64,000 nt of DNA. Source: Bradyrhizobium sp. 1. GTDB taxonomy: Bacteria; Pseudomonadota; Alphaproteobacteria; Rhizobiales; Xanthobacteraceae. How positions within the stretch are numbered: the stretch's first letter is position 1; every line of letters starts with the position of its first letter. This document shows, piece by piece, positions 32,964 to 42,488 of this stretch. The stretch is taken from NCBI RefSeq assembly GCF_023073315.1, contig NZ_JADPJH010000022.1:555917-619916 (forward strand), written 5' to 3'. The notes beneath the pieces are model-generated. The model had not been told where the DNA came from, did no database searches, and worked only from the letters and a program-made list of their open reading frames with translations. A program made the translations under genes and the position numbers.

Positions 32964-35813
32964 ATGAATCCCGTCAAAGAACTGGAAAAGCACGGACAAG
33001 CCGTCTGGCTGGACTTCCTGGCCCGTGGCTTCATCGCCAAGGGCGACCTGAAGCGGCTGATCGACACCGACGGCGTCAAGGGCGTCACCTCGAACCCCTC
33101 GATCTTCGAGAAGGCGATCGGCAGCTCGGATGAATACGACGCCCCGATCGGCAAGGCGCTGAAGCGCGGCGACCGGACCGTCGCCGATTTGTTCGAGGCC
33201 GTCGCGATCGAGGACATCCAGGCCGCCGCCGACGTGCTCCGTCCGGTCTATGACCGCCTCAAGGGCGGCGACGGCTATGTCAGCCTGGAAGTCTCGCCTT
33301 ATCTGGCGATGGACACCGCCCGCACGGTCGCCGAGGCGCGCCACCTCTGGAAAGACGTCAACCGCAAGAATTTGATGGTGAAGGTGCCGGCGACGCCGGA
33401 GGGCCTGCCGGCGATCGAGACGTTGATCGGCGACGGCATCAGCATCAACATCACGCTGCTGTTCTCGAAGGCGGTCTATCTTCAGGTCGCCGAAGCCTAT
33501 CTCGCCGGTCTCGAAAAATACGTCGCCGGCGGCGGCGACCCCTCGCACGTCGCGAGCGTGGCGAGCTTCTTCGTCAGCCGCATCGACGCCGTGGTCGACA
33601 AGCAGCTCGACGAGAAGATTGCCCGCGCCAACGATCCATCCGAGAAAGAGCGGCTCGCCGCGCTGAAGGGCAAGGTCGCGATCGCCAACGCCAAGGTCGC
33701 CTATCAGGATTACAAGCGCCTGTTCTCGGGTCCCCGCTGGGACAAGCTCGCCGCCAAGGGCGCCAGGCCGCAGCGCATGCTGTGGGCCTCGACCGGTACC
33801 AAGAACAAGGATTACAGCGACGTCCTCTATGTCGAGGAGCTGATCGGCCCCGACACCATCAACACCGTGCCGCCAGCGACGCTCGATGCATTCCGCGACC
33901 ACGGCAAGCCACGCGACAGTCTTGAAGAAAACGTCGACGACGCTTACCGCGTGCTGGAAGAGCTGGAGCGCTCCGGCGTCTCGCTCGACGCGATCACCGA
34001 GGAGCTCGTCAAGGACGGCGTCAAGCAGTTTGCGGACGCCGCTGACAAGCTCTACGGCGCCGTCGCCCACAAGCGCGCAACCGTGCTCGGGCCTGCGATC
34101 GACCGCCAGCTTCTCTCGCTCGGCGATGGCCTCGGCAAGGCCTTGGCCAAGAGCACGGAAGAGTGGCGCGCATCCGCCAAGATCCGCAGGCTGTGGCAGC
34201 GCGACAAATCGGTCTGGACCGGCGCAGACGAGAACAAATGGCTCGGCTGGCTCGACAGCGCAGCGAAGGCCGATGTTGCCGACTACGAAGATTACGCCAA
34301 TCGCGTAAAGGGGCAAAAGTTCTCCGACGCCGTCGTGCTCGGCATGGGCGGATCGAGCCTCGGACCGGAGGTGCTGGCCGAGACCTTTGCGCGGAAGCCG
34401 GGCTTCCCGAAGCTGCATGTGCTCGACTCCACCGACCCGGCGCAGGTGCGGGCGATGGAAGCCAAGATCGACATCGCCAACACCGTGTTCATCGTGTCGA
34501 GCAAGTCAGGCGGCACCACCGAGCCGAACGCGATGAAGGATTATTTCCATGAGCGCGTCGCGCAGGCCCTCGGCCCCAAGGCCAAGACCGGCTTTCGCTT
34601 CATCGCAGTGACCGATCCCGGCTCGTCGCTGGAAAAGGCCGCCAAGAAGCTGAACTACGCCCGCATCTTCCATGGCGAGCCCTCGATCGGCGGCCGCTAT
34701 TCGGTGCTCTCGCCGTTCGGCCTGGTGCCGGCGGCAACCGCGGGCATCGACGTCAAAACCTTCGTCAAGCATGCACTGGCGATGGCTCGCTCCTGCGGGC
34801 CGGACGTGCCGCCGAGTGAGAACCCGGGCGTGCAGCTCGGCCTTGCCATGGGACTCGCCGGGCTCGAAGGCCGCGACAAGGTGACGATCCTGTCGTCGAA
34901 GAAGATCGCCGATTTCGGCGCCTGGGCCGAGCAGCTGATCGCAGAATCGACCGGCAAGGAAGGCAAGGGCCTGATCCCGATCGCCGGCGAACCGCTGGGC
35001 GAATCCTCGCTTTACGGCAACGACCGGTTCTTCATCGACATCCGCACCGAAGGCGAGGCGGACGCCGCGCATGACTCCAAGCTTGCCGCGATCGAAGCGG
35101 CCGGCCATCCCGTCGTGCGCATCGTCATGAAATCGATCGACCATCTCGGCCAGGAGTTCTTCCGCTTCGAGATGGCCACGGCCGTGGCAGGCAGCATCCT
35201 CGGCATCAACCCGTTCGACCAGCCGGACGTGGAAGAGGCCAAGATCAAGACCCGCGAGCTCACCGCGTCGTTCGAGAAGACCGGCGCGCTGCCGGCCGAG
35301 CAGCCGGTGGTCAGCACTGATGAAGCCGATCTCTACACCGACGAGGCCAACGCCGCGGCGCTGCGCGCCGCCGGCGCCAATGGCGACCTCACCTCCTGGC
35401 TGAAAGCGCATCTCTCGCGCTCCAGCCATGGCGATTATGTCGCCCTGCTCGGCTACATCGCGCGCGACAAGGCCACGATCGACGCGCTCCAGGCGATGCG
35501 GCTGGAGGTGCGGGAGAAGCGTCATGTCGCGACCTGCGCCGAGTTCGGACCGCGCTTCCTGCACTCGACCGGGCAGGCCTACAAGGGCGGGCCCGACAGC
35601 GGCGTGTTCCTTCAGATCACCGCTGACGACGCGAAGGATCTTCCGGTGCCGGGCCAGAAGGCAAGCTTTGGTGTGATCAAGGCGGCGCAAGCCCGCGGCG
35701 ACTTCGACGTGCTCACCGAGCGCGGCCGACGCGCGTTGCGGGTTCACCTCAAGGGACCGCTCAAGAAAGGTCTTGCGGCGCTCAACGCGGCGCTTAACGA
35801 CGCACTGAATTAA
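32964..35813 (+). CDS. Bifunctional transaldolase/phosphoglucose isomerase
   Basis: A 949-residue fusion. Residues 1-370 are transaldolase (GVTSNPSIFEKAI, Schiff-base Lys140 in MVKVPATPEGLPAI). Residues 380-949 are glucose-6-phosphate isomerase (GMGGSSLGPEVLAE at 460, VSSKSGGTTEPNA, DFGAWAEQLIAEST). It joins the non-oxidative pentose phosphate path with glucose/fructose 6-phosphate interconversion. It heads an operon with gnd, zwf, pgl and gluconokinase. GGAGAT lies upstream. The 260-base region before it holds nothing clearly recognised. Confidence 0.95.
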   Translation: MNPVKELEKHGQAVWLDFLARGFIAKGDLKRLIDTDGVKGVTSNPSIFEKAIGSSDEYDAPIGKALKRGDRTVADLFEAVAIEDIQAAADVLRPVYDRLKGGDGYVSLEVSPYLAMDTARTVAEARHLWKDVNRKNLMVKVPATPEGLPAIETLIGDGISINITLLFSKAVYLQVAEAYLAGLEKYVAGGGDPSHVASVASFFVSRIDAVVDKQLDEKIARANDPSEKERLAALKGKVAIANAKVAYQDYKRLFSGPRWDKLAAKGARPQRMLWASTGTKNKDYSDVLYVEELIGPDTINTVPPATLDAFRDHGKPRDSLEENVDDAYRVLEELERSGVSLDAITEELVKDGVKQFADAADKLYGAVAHKRATVLGPAIDRQLLSLGDGLGKALAKSTEEWRASAKIRRLWQRDKSVWTGADENKWLGWLDSAAKADVADYEDYANRVKGQKFSDAVVLGMGGSSLGPEVLAETFARKPGFPKLHVLDSTDPAQVRAMEAKIDIANTVFIVSSKSGGTTEPNAMKDYFHERVAQALGPKAKTGFRFIAVTDPGSSLEKAAKKLNYARIFHGEPSIGGRYSVLSPFGLVPAATAGIDVKTFVKHALAMARSCGPDVPPSENPGVQLGLAMGLAGLEGRDKVTILSSKKIADFGAWAEQLIAESTGKEGKGLIPIAGEPLGESSLYGNDRFFIDIRTEGEADAAHDSKLAAIEAAGHPVVRIVMKSIDHLGQEFFRFEMATAVAGSILGINPFDQPDVEEAKIKTRELTASFEKTGALPAEQPVVSTDEADLYTDEANAAALRAAGANGDLTSWLKAHLSRSSHGDYVALLGYIARDKATIDALQAMRLEVREKRHVATCAEFGPRFLHSTGQAYKGGPDSGVFLQITADDAKDLPVPGQKASFGVIKAAQARGDFDVLTERGRRALRVHLKGPLKKGLAALNAALNDALN

Positions 35814-35825
35814 GGGAATATCTCA

Positions 35826-36824
35826 ATGCAACTCGGCATGATCGGCCTCGGCCGGATGGGCGGTAACATCGTTCGCCGCCTGATGCGCCACGGCCATACG
35901 ACCGTGGTCTATGACAAGGACGCCAAGGCCGTCGCGGGCCTTGCCGCCGACGGCGCGGTGGGCTCGGCGACGCTCGAAGAGTTCATCGCGAAACTGGAGC
36001 GGCCGCGCACGGCCTGGGTGATGCTGCCTGCGGGCCGCATTACCGAGCAAACGATCGATACGATCGCGGGCGCGATGCAGGAGGGCGACGTCATCATCGA
36101 CGGCGGCAACACTTTTTGGCAGGACGACGTCCGCCGCGGCAAGACGCTGAAGGCGCGCGGCATCCACTATGTCGACGTCGGCACCTCTGGCGGCGTCTGG
36201 GGGCTCGACCGCGGCTATTGCATGATGATCGGCGGCGAGAAGCAGGTGGTTGACCGGCTCGATCCGATCTTCGCCGCGCTCGCACCCGGCGCCGGCGACA
36301 TTCCGCGCACGGACGGACGTGACGGCCGCGATCCCCGCATCGAGCAGGGCTACATCCACGCAGGTCCCGTCGGCGCCGGCCATTTCGTCAAGATGATCCA
36401 CAACGGCATCGAATACGGCCTGATGCAGGCCTATGCCGAAGGGTTCGACATCCTCAAGAACGCGAATATCGAAGCGCTGCCCGCCGATCATCGCTACGAT
36501 TTCGATCTCGCCGACATCGCCGAAGTGTGGCGGCGCGGCAGCGTGATTCCGTCCTGGCTGCTCGACCTTACGTCAACTGCGCTTGCCGACAGTCCGGCGC
36601 TGGCGGAATATTCCGGGTTCGTGGAAGATTCCGGCGAGGGCCGCTGGACCGTGAATGCGGCAATCGACGAGGCCGTGCCGGCGGAAGTCCTGACCGCCGC
36701 ACTCTACACACGTTTCCGTTCCCGCAAGGAACACACCTTCGCCGAAAAAATTCTCTCCGCGATGCGTGCAGGGTTCGGCGGCCACAGGGAGCCGAAGCTG
36801 CCCGGCGCTTCGAAACCCAAATAA
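35826..36824 (+). CDS. gnd: 6-phosphogluconate dehydrogenase, decarboxylating (short form)
   Basis: A 332-residue enzyme that converts 6-phosphogluconate to ribulose 5-phosphate and CO2. Cofactor motif GLGRMG (residues 7-12), substrate motif DGGNTFWQDDV, and catalytic Lys189, Asn193 and Glu196 (HFVKMIHNGIEYG) are present. It is the short type of about 300-330 residues, often NAD-linked, rather than the 470-residue NADP enzyme. It lies 12 bases after the transaldolase/isomerase gene. Confidence 0.93.
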   Translation: MQLGMIGLGRMGGNIVRRLMRHGHTTVVYDKDAKAVAGLAADGAVGSATLEEFIAKLERPRTAWVMLPAGRITEQTIDTIAGAMQEGDVIIDGGNTFWQDDVRRGKTLKARGIHYVDVGTSGGVWGLDRGYCMMIGGEKQVVDRLDPIFAALAPGAGDIPRTDGRDGRDPRIEQGYIHAGPVGAGHFVKMIHNGIEYGLMQAYAEGFDILKNANIEALPADHRYDFDLADIAEVWRRGSVIPSWLLDLTSTALADSPALAEYSGFVEDSGEGRWTVNAAIDEAVPAEVLTAALYTRFRSRKEHTFAEKILSAMRAGFGGHREPKLPGASKPK

Positions 36825-36865
36825 AGAGCCGAAGTAACAAGTAACAGAGCGAAGGCCGATCATTC

Positions 36866-38377
36866 GTGACAAAAGACCCGCAAGCCAAGCGCAAGCCGGA
36901 AAATTGCGCCTTCGTCATCTTTGGCGTGACTGGCGACCTCACCCATCGGTTGGTGATGCCCTCGCTCTACAATCTGGCGGCCGAGCACCTGCTGCCGGAA
37001 AAGTTCTGCGTGGTCGGTGTCGGCCGCAGGAGCCAGTCGGATGACGAGCTGCGCGACAGCCTGATGAAGGGCCTGCGCCAGTTCGCGACCCGGCCCGTGG
37101 ACGACGACATTGCCAAAAGGCTGCTGGAATGCGTGACCTTCGTCGAGGCCGACGCAAAGGACCCGCCCTCCTTCGATCGCCTGCGCGAGCATCTGGATTC
37201 ACTGGAATGCGCACAGGACACCGGCGGCAACCGGCTGTTCTATCTGGCAACGCCGCCCGCTGCGTTCGCGCCGACCGCGCGCGAGCTCGGCCGCACCGGC
37301 ATGACGCAGGAGAACGGCGCCTGGCGGCGTCTCGTGATCGAAAAGCCGTTCGGCACTGACCTCGCGTCGGCCAAGGCACTGAATGCCGAGCTGCTGAAGA
37401 TCATGGAGGAGCACCAGATCTACCGGATCGATCATTATCTCGGCAAGGAGACGGTGCAGAACATCCTGGTGCTGCGCTTCGCCAACGGCATGTTCGAGCC
37501 GATCTGGAATCGTAACCATATCGACCACATCCAGATCACCGTGGAAGAGAAGCTCGGCGTCGGCCATCGCGGCGGTTTCTACGATGCCACCGGCGCGCTG
37601 CGCGACATGGTGCCGAACCATCTGTTCCAGCTGATGTCGCTGGTCGCGATGGAGCCACCGGCGCGCTTCGACGCGCATTCCGTGCGCTCCGAGAAGGCCG
37701 AGGTGCTGAGTGCGATACAGCTGCCAGGCCACGAGGACGCGCTGAGGAATTCGGTCCGCGCACAATATCTCGCGGGGCGCATCGGCGACGACGAGATCAT
37801 CGACTATCGCAAGACCGAGGACGTCAAACCGGGCAGCACCACCGAGACTTTTGTCGCGCTGAAGCTGATGATCGACAATTGGCGCTGGGCCGGCGTGCCG
37901 TTCTATCTGCGCACCGGCAAGGCGCTCGGCCACAAGCGCACTGAGGTGGCGATCAAGTTCAAGCAGGCGCCGCTGTCGATGTTTTCGGGAACGACGGTCG
38001 ACCGCCTGTCGCAGAATTTCCTGACCATCGGCATCGCGCCGACCGAGACCATCGAGCTCCAGTTCAACGCCAAGATCCCGGGGCCGAGCATCACCATCGA
38101 CGGCGTCGAGATGAAATTCCGTTACGGCGACTATTTCCGCGCCGATCCCTCGACCGGCTACGAGACGCTGATCTACGACTGCATGATCGGCGACAACATC
38201 CTGTTCCAGCGCGCCGACGGCATCGAGGCCGGCTGGCAGGCGGTGCAGCCGTTCCTCGACGCCTGGAAGAGCGCAGGCACCAACGGCATCGAGACCTACG
38301 AAGCCGGCAGCGACGGCCCGGCCTGCGCCGACGAGCTGCTGCGGCGCGACGGGCGAAGCTGGCGGAAATTTTCGTGA
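36866..38377 (+). CDS. zwf: Glucose-6-phosphate 1-dehydrogenase
   Basis: A 503-residue enzyme that oxidises glucose 6-phosphate to 6-phosphogluconolactone. The nucleotide site (VIFGVTGDLTHRLVMPSLYN) and the substrate signature RIDHYLGKETVQN, with His190 and Lys194, are intact. The start is a GTG at 36866. It overlaps pgl by one base (TGATG), placing the oxidative steps in order: zwf, pgl, then gluconokinase, with gnd upstream. Confidence 0.95.
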   Translation: MTKDPQAKRKPENCAFVIFGVTGDLTHRLVMPSLYNLAAEHLLPEKFCVVGVGRRSQSDDELRDSLMKGLRQFATRPVDDDIAKRLLECVTFVEADAKDPPSFDRLREHLDSLECAQDTGGNRLFYLATPPAAFAPTARELGRTGMTQENGAWRRLVIEKPFGTDLASAKALNAELLKIMEEHQIYRIDHYLGKETVQNILVLRFANGMFEPIWNRNHIDHIQITVEEKLGVGHRGGFYDATGALRDMVPNHLFQLMSLVAMEPPARFDAHSVRSEKAEVLSAIQLPGHEDALRNSVRAQYLAGRIGDDEIIDYRKTEDVKPGSTTETFVALKLMIDNWRWAGVPFYLRTGKALGHKRTEVAIKFKQAPLSMFSGTTVDRLSQNFLTIGIAPTETIELQFNAKIPGPSITIDGVEMKFRYGDYFRADPSTGYETLIYDCMIGDNILFQRADGIEAGWQAVQPFLDAWKSAGTNGIETYEAGSDGPACADELLRRDGRSWRKFS

Positions 38378-39126
38378 TGGCGGCGGCCGAGCAGCCGAAG
38401 CTGATCGTCGCGGCCGACGCCGAGGCGCTTGCGCAGGCCGCAGCTGAACGGGTGATGGCGCGGATCGCCGCCAACCCCGGGCGGATCGCGATTTGCCTGA
38501 CCGGCGGCTCGAGCCCGAAGAAGCTCTATCAATTGCTCGGCAGCGATGCTTGGCGCGGCAAGATTCCGTGGGACCGCGTGCACTGGTTCATCGGCGACGA
38601 GCGTTTTGTCCCCGAGAGCGATCCCCTCAACAATATGGCGGTCGCGCGCGCGACCTTTCTCGACCGCAACGCGCCGTCCGGTCATGTCCATCCAATTCCG
38701 ACGACGGTCGAGAATCCCGATCTCAGCGCTGAAGCCTACGCGCGCGAGCTGCAATCCTTCTACGGCGCGGAGCGGCTTGATCCGGAGCGTCCCCTGTTCG
38801 ACATGGTCCTGATGGGCGCCGGCCCGGACGGCCACACCGCCTCGCTCTTCCCGGGCTATCCCGAGATCGAGGAGACCCCGCGCTGGGCCGTCGGCGTCCC
38901 CAAGGCCAATGTCGCGCCGTTCGTGCCCCGGGTCTCGCTTACCCTGCCCGCGCTGGCGTCCTGCCGCGAAATGCTGTTCGAGATTGCCGGGCATGACAAG
39001 CAACCGATCTTGACGCGCCTGCTCAATGGCGAGACTCTGCCGGCTGTACGCGCGCGCTCGAATGGTGAGACCGTCTGGCTGGTCGACCAGGCCGCGCTTC
39101 CGGAGGAAATACGTGGCGGGCGTTGA
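38377..39126 (+). CDS. pgl: 6-phosphogluconolactonase
   Basis: A 249-residue hydrolase of 6-phosphogluconolactone, of the NagB-like DevB type. Family motifs are AICLTGGSSPKKLYQLL, VHWFIGDERFVP, NMAVARATFL and MGAGPDGHTASLFPGYPE. A GTG at 38374 immediately precedes the ATG and could also start it. It overlaps zwf upstream and gluconokinase downstream by 14 bases. Confidence 0.93.
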   Translation: MAAAEQPKLIVAADAEALAQAAAERVMARIAANPGRIAICLTGGSSPKKLYQLLGSDAWRGKIPWDRVHWFIGDERFVPESDPLNNMAVARATFLDRNAPSGHVHPIPTTVENPDLSAEAYARELQSFYGAERLDPERPLFDMVLMGAGPDGHTASLFPGYPEIEETPRWAVGVPKANVAPFVPRVSLTLPALASCREMLFEIAGHDKQPILTRLLNGETLPAVRARSNGETVWLVDQAALPEEIRGGR

Positions 39127-39667
39127 AGCACCTTGTGCATTGATCGTGATGGGCGTGTCGGGTTCGGGCAAGAGCACGGTTGCGGAATTGCTCGGCAAAC
39201 GTCTCGGATGGCGGTTCGAGGACGGCGACAGCTTTCATCCCGCCAGCAATGTCGAGAAGATGCGGGCGGGCCATCCCCTCACCGACGAGGACCGCTGGCC
39301 GTGGCTCAAAGCCATCGCCGACGAGATCGCAGGGGTTTGCGACAAGGGCGAGCATATCATCATCGCCTGCTCGGCACTGAAGCACACCTATCGCGACGTG
39401 CTGCTGCGCGGACGCAACGACGTTCGCTTCGTCTTCCTGAAAGGCACCAGGGAGCTGATCGCCGAACGGCTCGCGCAGCGCAAGGGACACTTCATGCCGC
39501 CCGGGCTGCTGACAAGCCAGTTCAGCACGCTGGAGCCGCCCGAAGCGAGCGAGCACGTCATCACCGTCTCGATCGACGAATCCGTCGAGGCGATCGTGGA
39601 CGGCGTCATGCGGCAGTTGAAATTGGGCGGCGACAAGACAGCCGTGAAACCTGAGGTCCTGCCATGA
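39113..39667 (+). CDS. Gluconokinase (GntK type)
   Basis: A 184-residue kinase that phosphorylates gluconate to 6-phosphogluconate. P-loop GVSGSGKST near residue 14, DGDSFHPASNVEKM, HTYRDVLL and GHFMPPGLLTSQFSTLEPP are typical of GntK. The start is a GTG at 39113 inside the end of pgl, chosen because GGAGGAA lies four bases before it; the frame is open to 39026 but that part overlaps pgl. It links gluconate to the same operon. Confidence 0.92.
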   Translation: MAGVEAPCALIVMGVSGSGKSTVAELLGKRLGWRFEDGDSFHPASNVEKMRAGHPLTDEDRWPWLKAIADEIAGVCDKGEHIIIACSALKHTYRDVLLRGRNDVRFVFLKGTRELIAERLAQRKGHFMPPGLLTSQFSTLEPPEASEHVITVSIDESVEAIVDGVMRQLKLGGDKTAVKPEVLP

Positions 39668-40476
39668 CGCAAATCTCACTCGTGGTTTCCGACGTCGATG
39701 GCACGCTGCTGACCAAGGACAAGACGCTGACGGAGCGGGCGCGGAGCGCGGTGCAGCGGCTGCACAAGGCCGGCATCGGCTTCACCATCACCTCCAGCCG
39801 CCCCGCAATCGGCATGCGCTTCCTGATCGAGCCGCTGGCGCTGTGGCTGCCGGTCGGCCCGTTCAACGGCTCCTCGATCGTCGATCCCGAGATGCACCCG
39901 GTCGAGCAGCATCTCATCCCCGCCAGCGCGGCCGAGCGGTCGTTGCAGATCCTGCGCGAATTCGGCGCCGACATCTGGCTGTTCACCACCGACCAATGGC
40001 TGATCGATAATCCCAGCGGCAAGTACGTCGCCCATGAGCAGCACACGATCCGCGCCGACCCGACCATCGTGACGGATTTCACGCCGTATCTTTCCAGCGC
40101 CTGCAAGATCGTCGGCGCCAGCGCCGATGCCGCAGGGCTCGAAGCTTGCGAAAAGGCGATGCAGCAGGCGCTGGGCAGCGAGGCGACCGCCGTCCGTTCG
40201 CAGACCTATTATCTCGACATCACCCCGCCCGGCTTCGACAAGGGCACCTTCGTGCAGGCCATGGCCAAGCGCCTCGGCATTTCAACCGACGCGGTCGCCA
40301 CCATCGGCGACATGCAGAACGACCTCGCGATGTTCCGCGTCAGCGGCACCTCGATCGCCATGGGCAACGCCGCCGCCAACGTCAAGGACCAGGCGACGCA
40401 TGTCACCGCGACCAACGAACAGGACGGTTTTGCGGAAGCGATGGAGGTGATCTTGAAGCGGAACGGAAGTGGTTAG
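39664..40476 (+). CDS. Cof-type HAD-IIB family phosphatase
   Basis: A 270-residue HAD phosphatase. Motif I is VVSDVDGTLLTKDKTL, the Cof-type cap lies in the middle, and motif IV is ATIGDMQNDLAMF. It probably dephosphorylates a sugar phosphate or flavin; the substrate is unknown. Its ATG overlaps the gluconokinase stop, making it the last gene of the six-gene operon. Confidence 0.88.
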   Translation: MTQISLVVSDVDGTLLTKDKTLTERARSAVQRLHKAGIGFTITSSRPAIGMRFLIEPLALWLPVGPFNGSSIVDPEMHPVEQHLIPASAAERSLQILREFGADIWLFTTDQWLIDNPSGKYVAHEQHTIRADPTIVTDFTPYLSSACKIVGASADAAGLEACEKAMQQALGSEATAVRSQTYYLDITPPGFDKGTFVQAMAKRLGISTDAVATIGDMQNDLAMFRVSGTSIAMGNAAANVKDQATHVTATNEQDGFAEAMEVILKRNGSG

Positions 40477-40493
40477 ACGGGCCGGCTCGTTCC

Positions 40494-40611
40494 ACCTCTC
40501 CCGCTTGCGGGAGAGGTCGCCGCGTAGCGGCGGGTGAGGGTTTTCTCCTCTTGGGGGTTCTCGCTCGCGGAAAGACCCTCTCCCCAGCCCTCCCCCGCAA
40601 GCGGGGGAGGG
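40494..40611. repeat. Pair of GC-rich hairpins after the pentose-phosphate operon
   Basis: Two perfect 11-base stems lie at 40494-40517 (ACCTCTCCCGC-TT-GCGGGAGAGGT) and 40588-40611 (CCCTCCCCCGC-AA-GCGGGGGAGGG). They fill the gap between the convergent HAD and GH15 genes and resemble the hairpin at 25322. They may end transcription from both sides, though no T-run is seen. Confidence 0.7.
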
Positions 40612-40654
40612 AGCGCACTTCCGCTCGGAATACAATCGAGACTACCCCCCTTCT

Positions 40655-42457
40655 CTACTTCGACCGCTGCACCGCCGGCTTCTCGCTCTCCTGCCGCGCC
40701 GCGGAGAGATTGTGCGCGGTGTTGACCAGCGCGATGTGGGTCAGCGCCTGCGGGAAGTTGCCGGTCTGACGCCGGGCGTCTGAATCATACTCTTCGGCCA
40801 ATAGCCCGACATCGTTCGCAACTGCGACGACACGATCCAGCAGAACCTGCGCCGTGTCGAGATCACCCGACAGCACATGGGCGTCAGCCAGCCACAGAGT
40901 GCAGGCCAAGAATGCCCCTTCCAGCGGCGGCTGTCCCGCGGGCAGCTCGCGCGGATCGTGCCGCAGCACAAAACCATCGCGTATCAGGCGCTTCTCGACG
41001 GCGGCGATGGTGCCGCGGATGCGCGGGTCGTGCGCCGGCAGGAAGCCGACCGCCGGCAGCAGCAGCACGCTGGCGTCGAGCAATTTCGAGCCATAGGACT
41101 CGACAAAGGCATTTTCCTCGGCGTCGAAGCCGTTGTTGCAGACGTCGCGGTGAATGGCTTCACGCAAAGCGCGCCAGTGCAGCAGCGGCGCCTTGAAGCC
41201 GAAGGTCTCGGCGCTCTTGATGCCGCGGTCGAACGCGACCCAGGTCATGACTTTTGAGAAGACGTAGTGTTTCGGCCTGCCACGCCGCTCCCAGATGCCG
41301 TGATCGGGCTGGTCCCAGACTTCGGCCAGATGCTTGAGCACGGCGCATTCCAGCGCCCAGGTCGCTTCGTCGTCGAGCTTGAGCTTGGCCATGCGCGACT
41401 GGTGGAAGGCGTCGATCAGCTCGCCATAGACGTCGAGCTGAAGCTGCGCATGCGCGGCATTGCCGACCCGCACCGGCCGGGCGCCCTCGTAGCCGTCGAG
41501 CCAGCCCGCCTCCCATTCCAATAGCCGCCGCTGACCCCAGATGCCGTACATGATCTGCATGTTCGCCGGCGAGCCGGCGGCCGCGCGCAACAGCCAATTG
41601 TGCCAGGCCGAGGCTTCCTCGGTATAGCCGGAGTTCATCAGCGCCAGCAGCGTGAAGGTGGCATCGCGCAGCCAGCAGAAGCGGTAATCCCAATTCCTGG
41701 CGCCGCCGAGCTTTTCCGGCAACGAGGTGGTGGGCGCCGCGACGATGCCGCCGGTCGGACCGAACGTCAGCGCCTTCAGCGTGATCAGCGAGCGCATGAT
41801 CAGATCGTGATAATCACCGTCGCGGGTGCAATGGCCGCACCAATCCTGCCAAAACTTCTCGGTCTCCTGGAGCGCGATCTCCGGGTCGATCGGCGCGGGC
41901 GGATCAAGATGCGAAGGACCGTAGGTCAGGACGAACGGCACGGTCTCGCCGGCCGCCACCTCGAAATCCGACACCGTGGTCAGATCCTCGCCGCGGGTCT
42001 CGGCCGGCGTGCGCAGCACGGTCATGTCCTGGCCGGCGACCGCGAGCAGCGAATGGTCGATCCGCCGCACCCAGGGAATGTCGACGCCGAAGCCGAAGCG
42101 GATCACGAGCTCCATCCGCATCTTCACCGTGCCGCTGACGCCGCGCACCAGCCGCACGATGTCGGAGGCCTTGCCGCGCGGCGGCATGAAGTCGATCAGT
42201 GCGACGGAGCCGCTCTTCGTCTCGAAGCGCGTCTCGAGGATGAGGGTGTCGCCGAGATAGCGGCGCGAGATGCCGCTGACGTCCTCGGCCGGCGCGATCA
42301 GCCAGCGGCCGTTCTTGGGGGCGCCGAGGATGGCGGCAAAACAGGCGTCGGAATCGAAGGCCGGCCAGCACAGCCAGTCGATCGAGCCGTTGCGCCCGAC
42401 CAGCGCCGCGGTCTCGCAGTCGCCGATCAGCGCATAGTCTTCGATCTTCTGCGACAA
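40655..42457 (-). CDS. GH15 family glucoamylase/trehalase-like hydrolase
   Basis: A 600-residue glycoside hydrolase of family 15, inverting, acting on alpha-glucan ends or trehalose. The N-terminal beta-sandwich starts IEDYALIGDCETAALVGRNG; the (alpha/alpha)6 domain includes RNWDYRFCWLRDATFTLLAL, YEGARPVRVGNAAHAQLQLD and C-terminal EGAFLACTLWLAD and LLAEEYD, which hold the expected catalytic Glu residues. No signal peptide, so cytosolic. It follows malQ after 31 bases, probably in one transcript. Trehalase activity is as likely as glucoamylase. Confidence 0.88.
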   Translation of the reverse strand: MSQKIEDYALIGDCETAALVGRNGSIDWLCWPAFDSDACFAAILGAPKNGRWLIAPAEDVSGISRRYLGDTLILETRFETKSGSVALIDFMPPRGKASDIVRLVRGVSGTVKMRMELVIRFGFGVDIPWVRRIDHSLLAVAGQDMTVLRTPAETRGEDLTTVSDFEVAAGETVPFVLTYGPSHLDPPAPIDPEIALQETEKFWQDWCGHCTRDGDYHDLIMRSLITLKALTFGPTGGIVAAPTTSLPEKLGGARNWDYRFCWLRDATFTLLALMNSGYTEEASAWHNWLLRAAAGSPANMQIMYGIWGQRRLLEWEAGWLDGYEGARPVRVGNAAHAQLQLDVYGELIDAFHQSRMAKLKLDDEATWALECAVLKHLAEVWDQPDHGIWERRGRPKHYVFSKVMTWVAFDRGIKSAETFGFKAPLLHWRALREAIHRDVCNNGFDAEENAFVESYGSKLLDASVLLLPAVGFLPAHDPRIRGTIAAVEKRLIRDGFVLRHDPRELPAGQPPLEGAFLACTLWLADAHVLSGDLDTAQVLLDRVVAVANDVGLLAEEYDSDARRQTGNFPQALTHIALVNTAHNLSAARQESEKPAVQRSK

Positions 42458-42488
42458 TGTTTTGCGCGCCTTGCAAAATCTCGGCTGA

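Noticed and set aside
32838..34418. 526-residue frame opposite tal/pgi
   Set aside because: Antisense shadow of a well-supported enzyme; composition is not protein-like.
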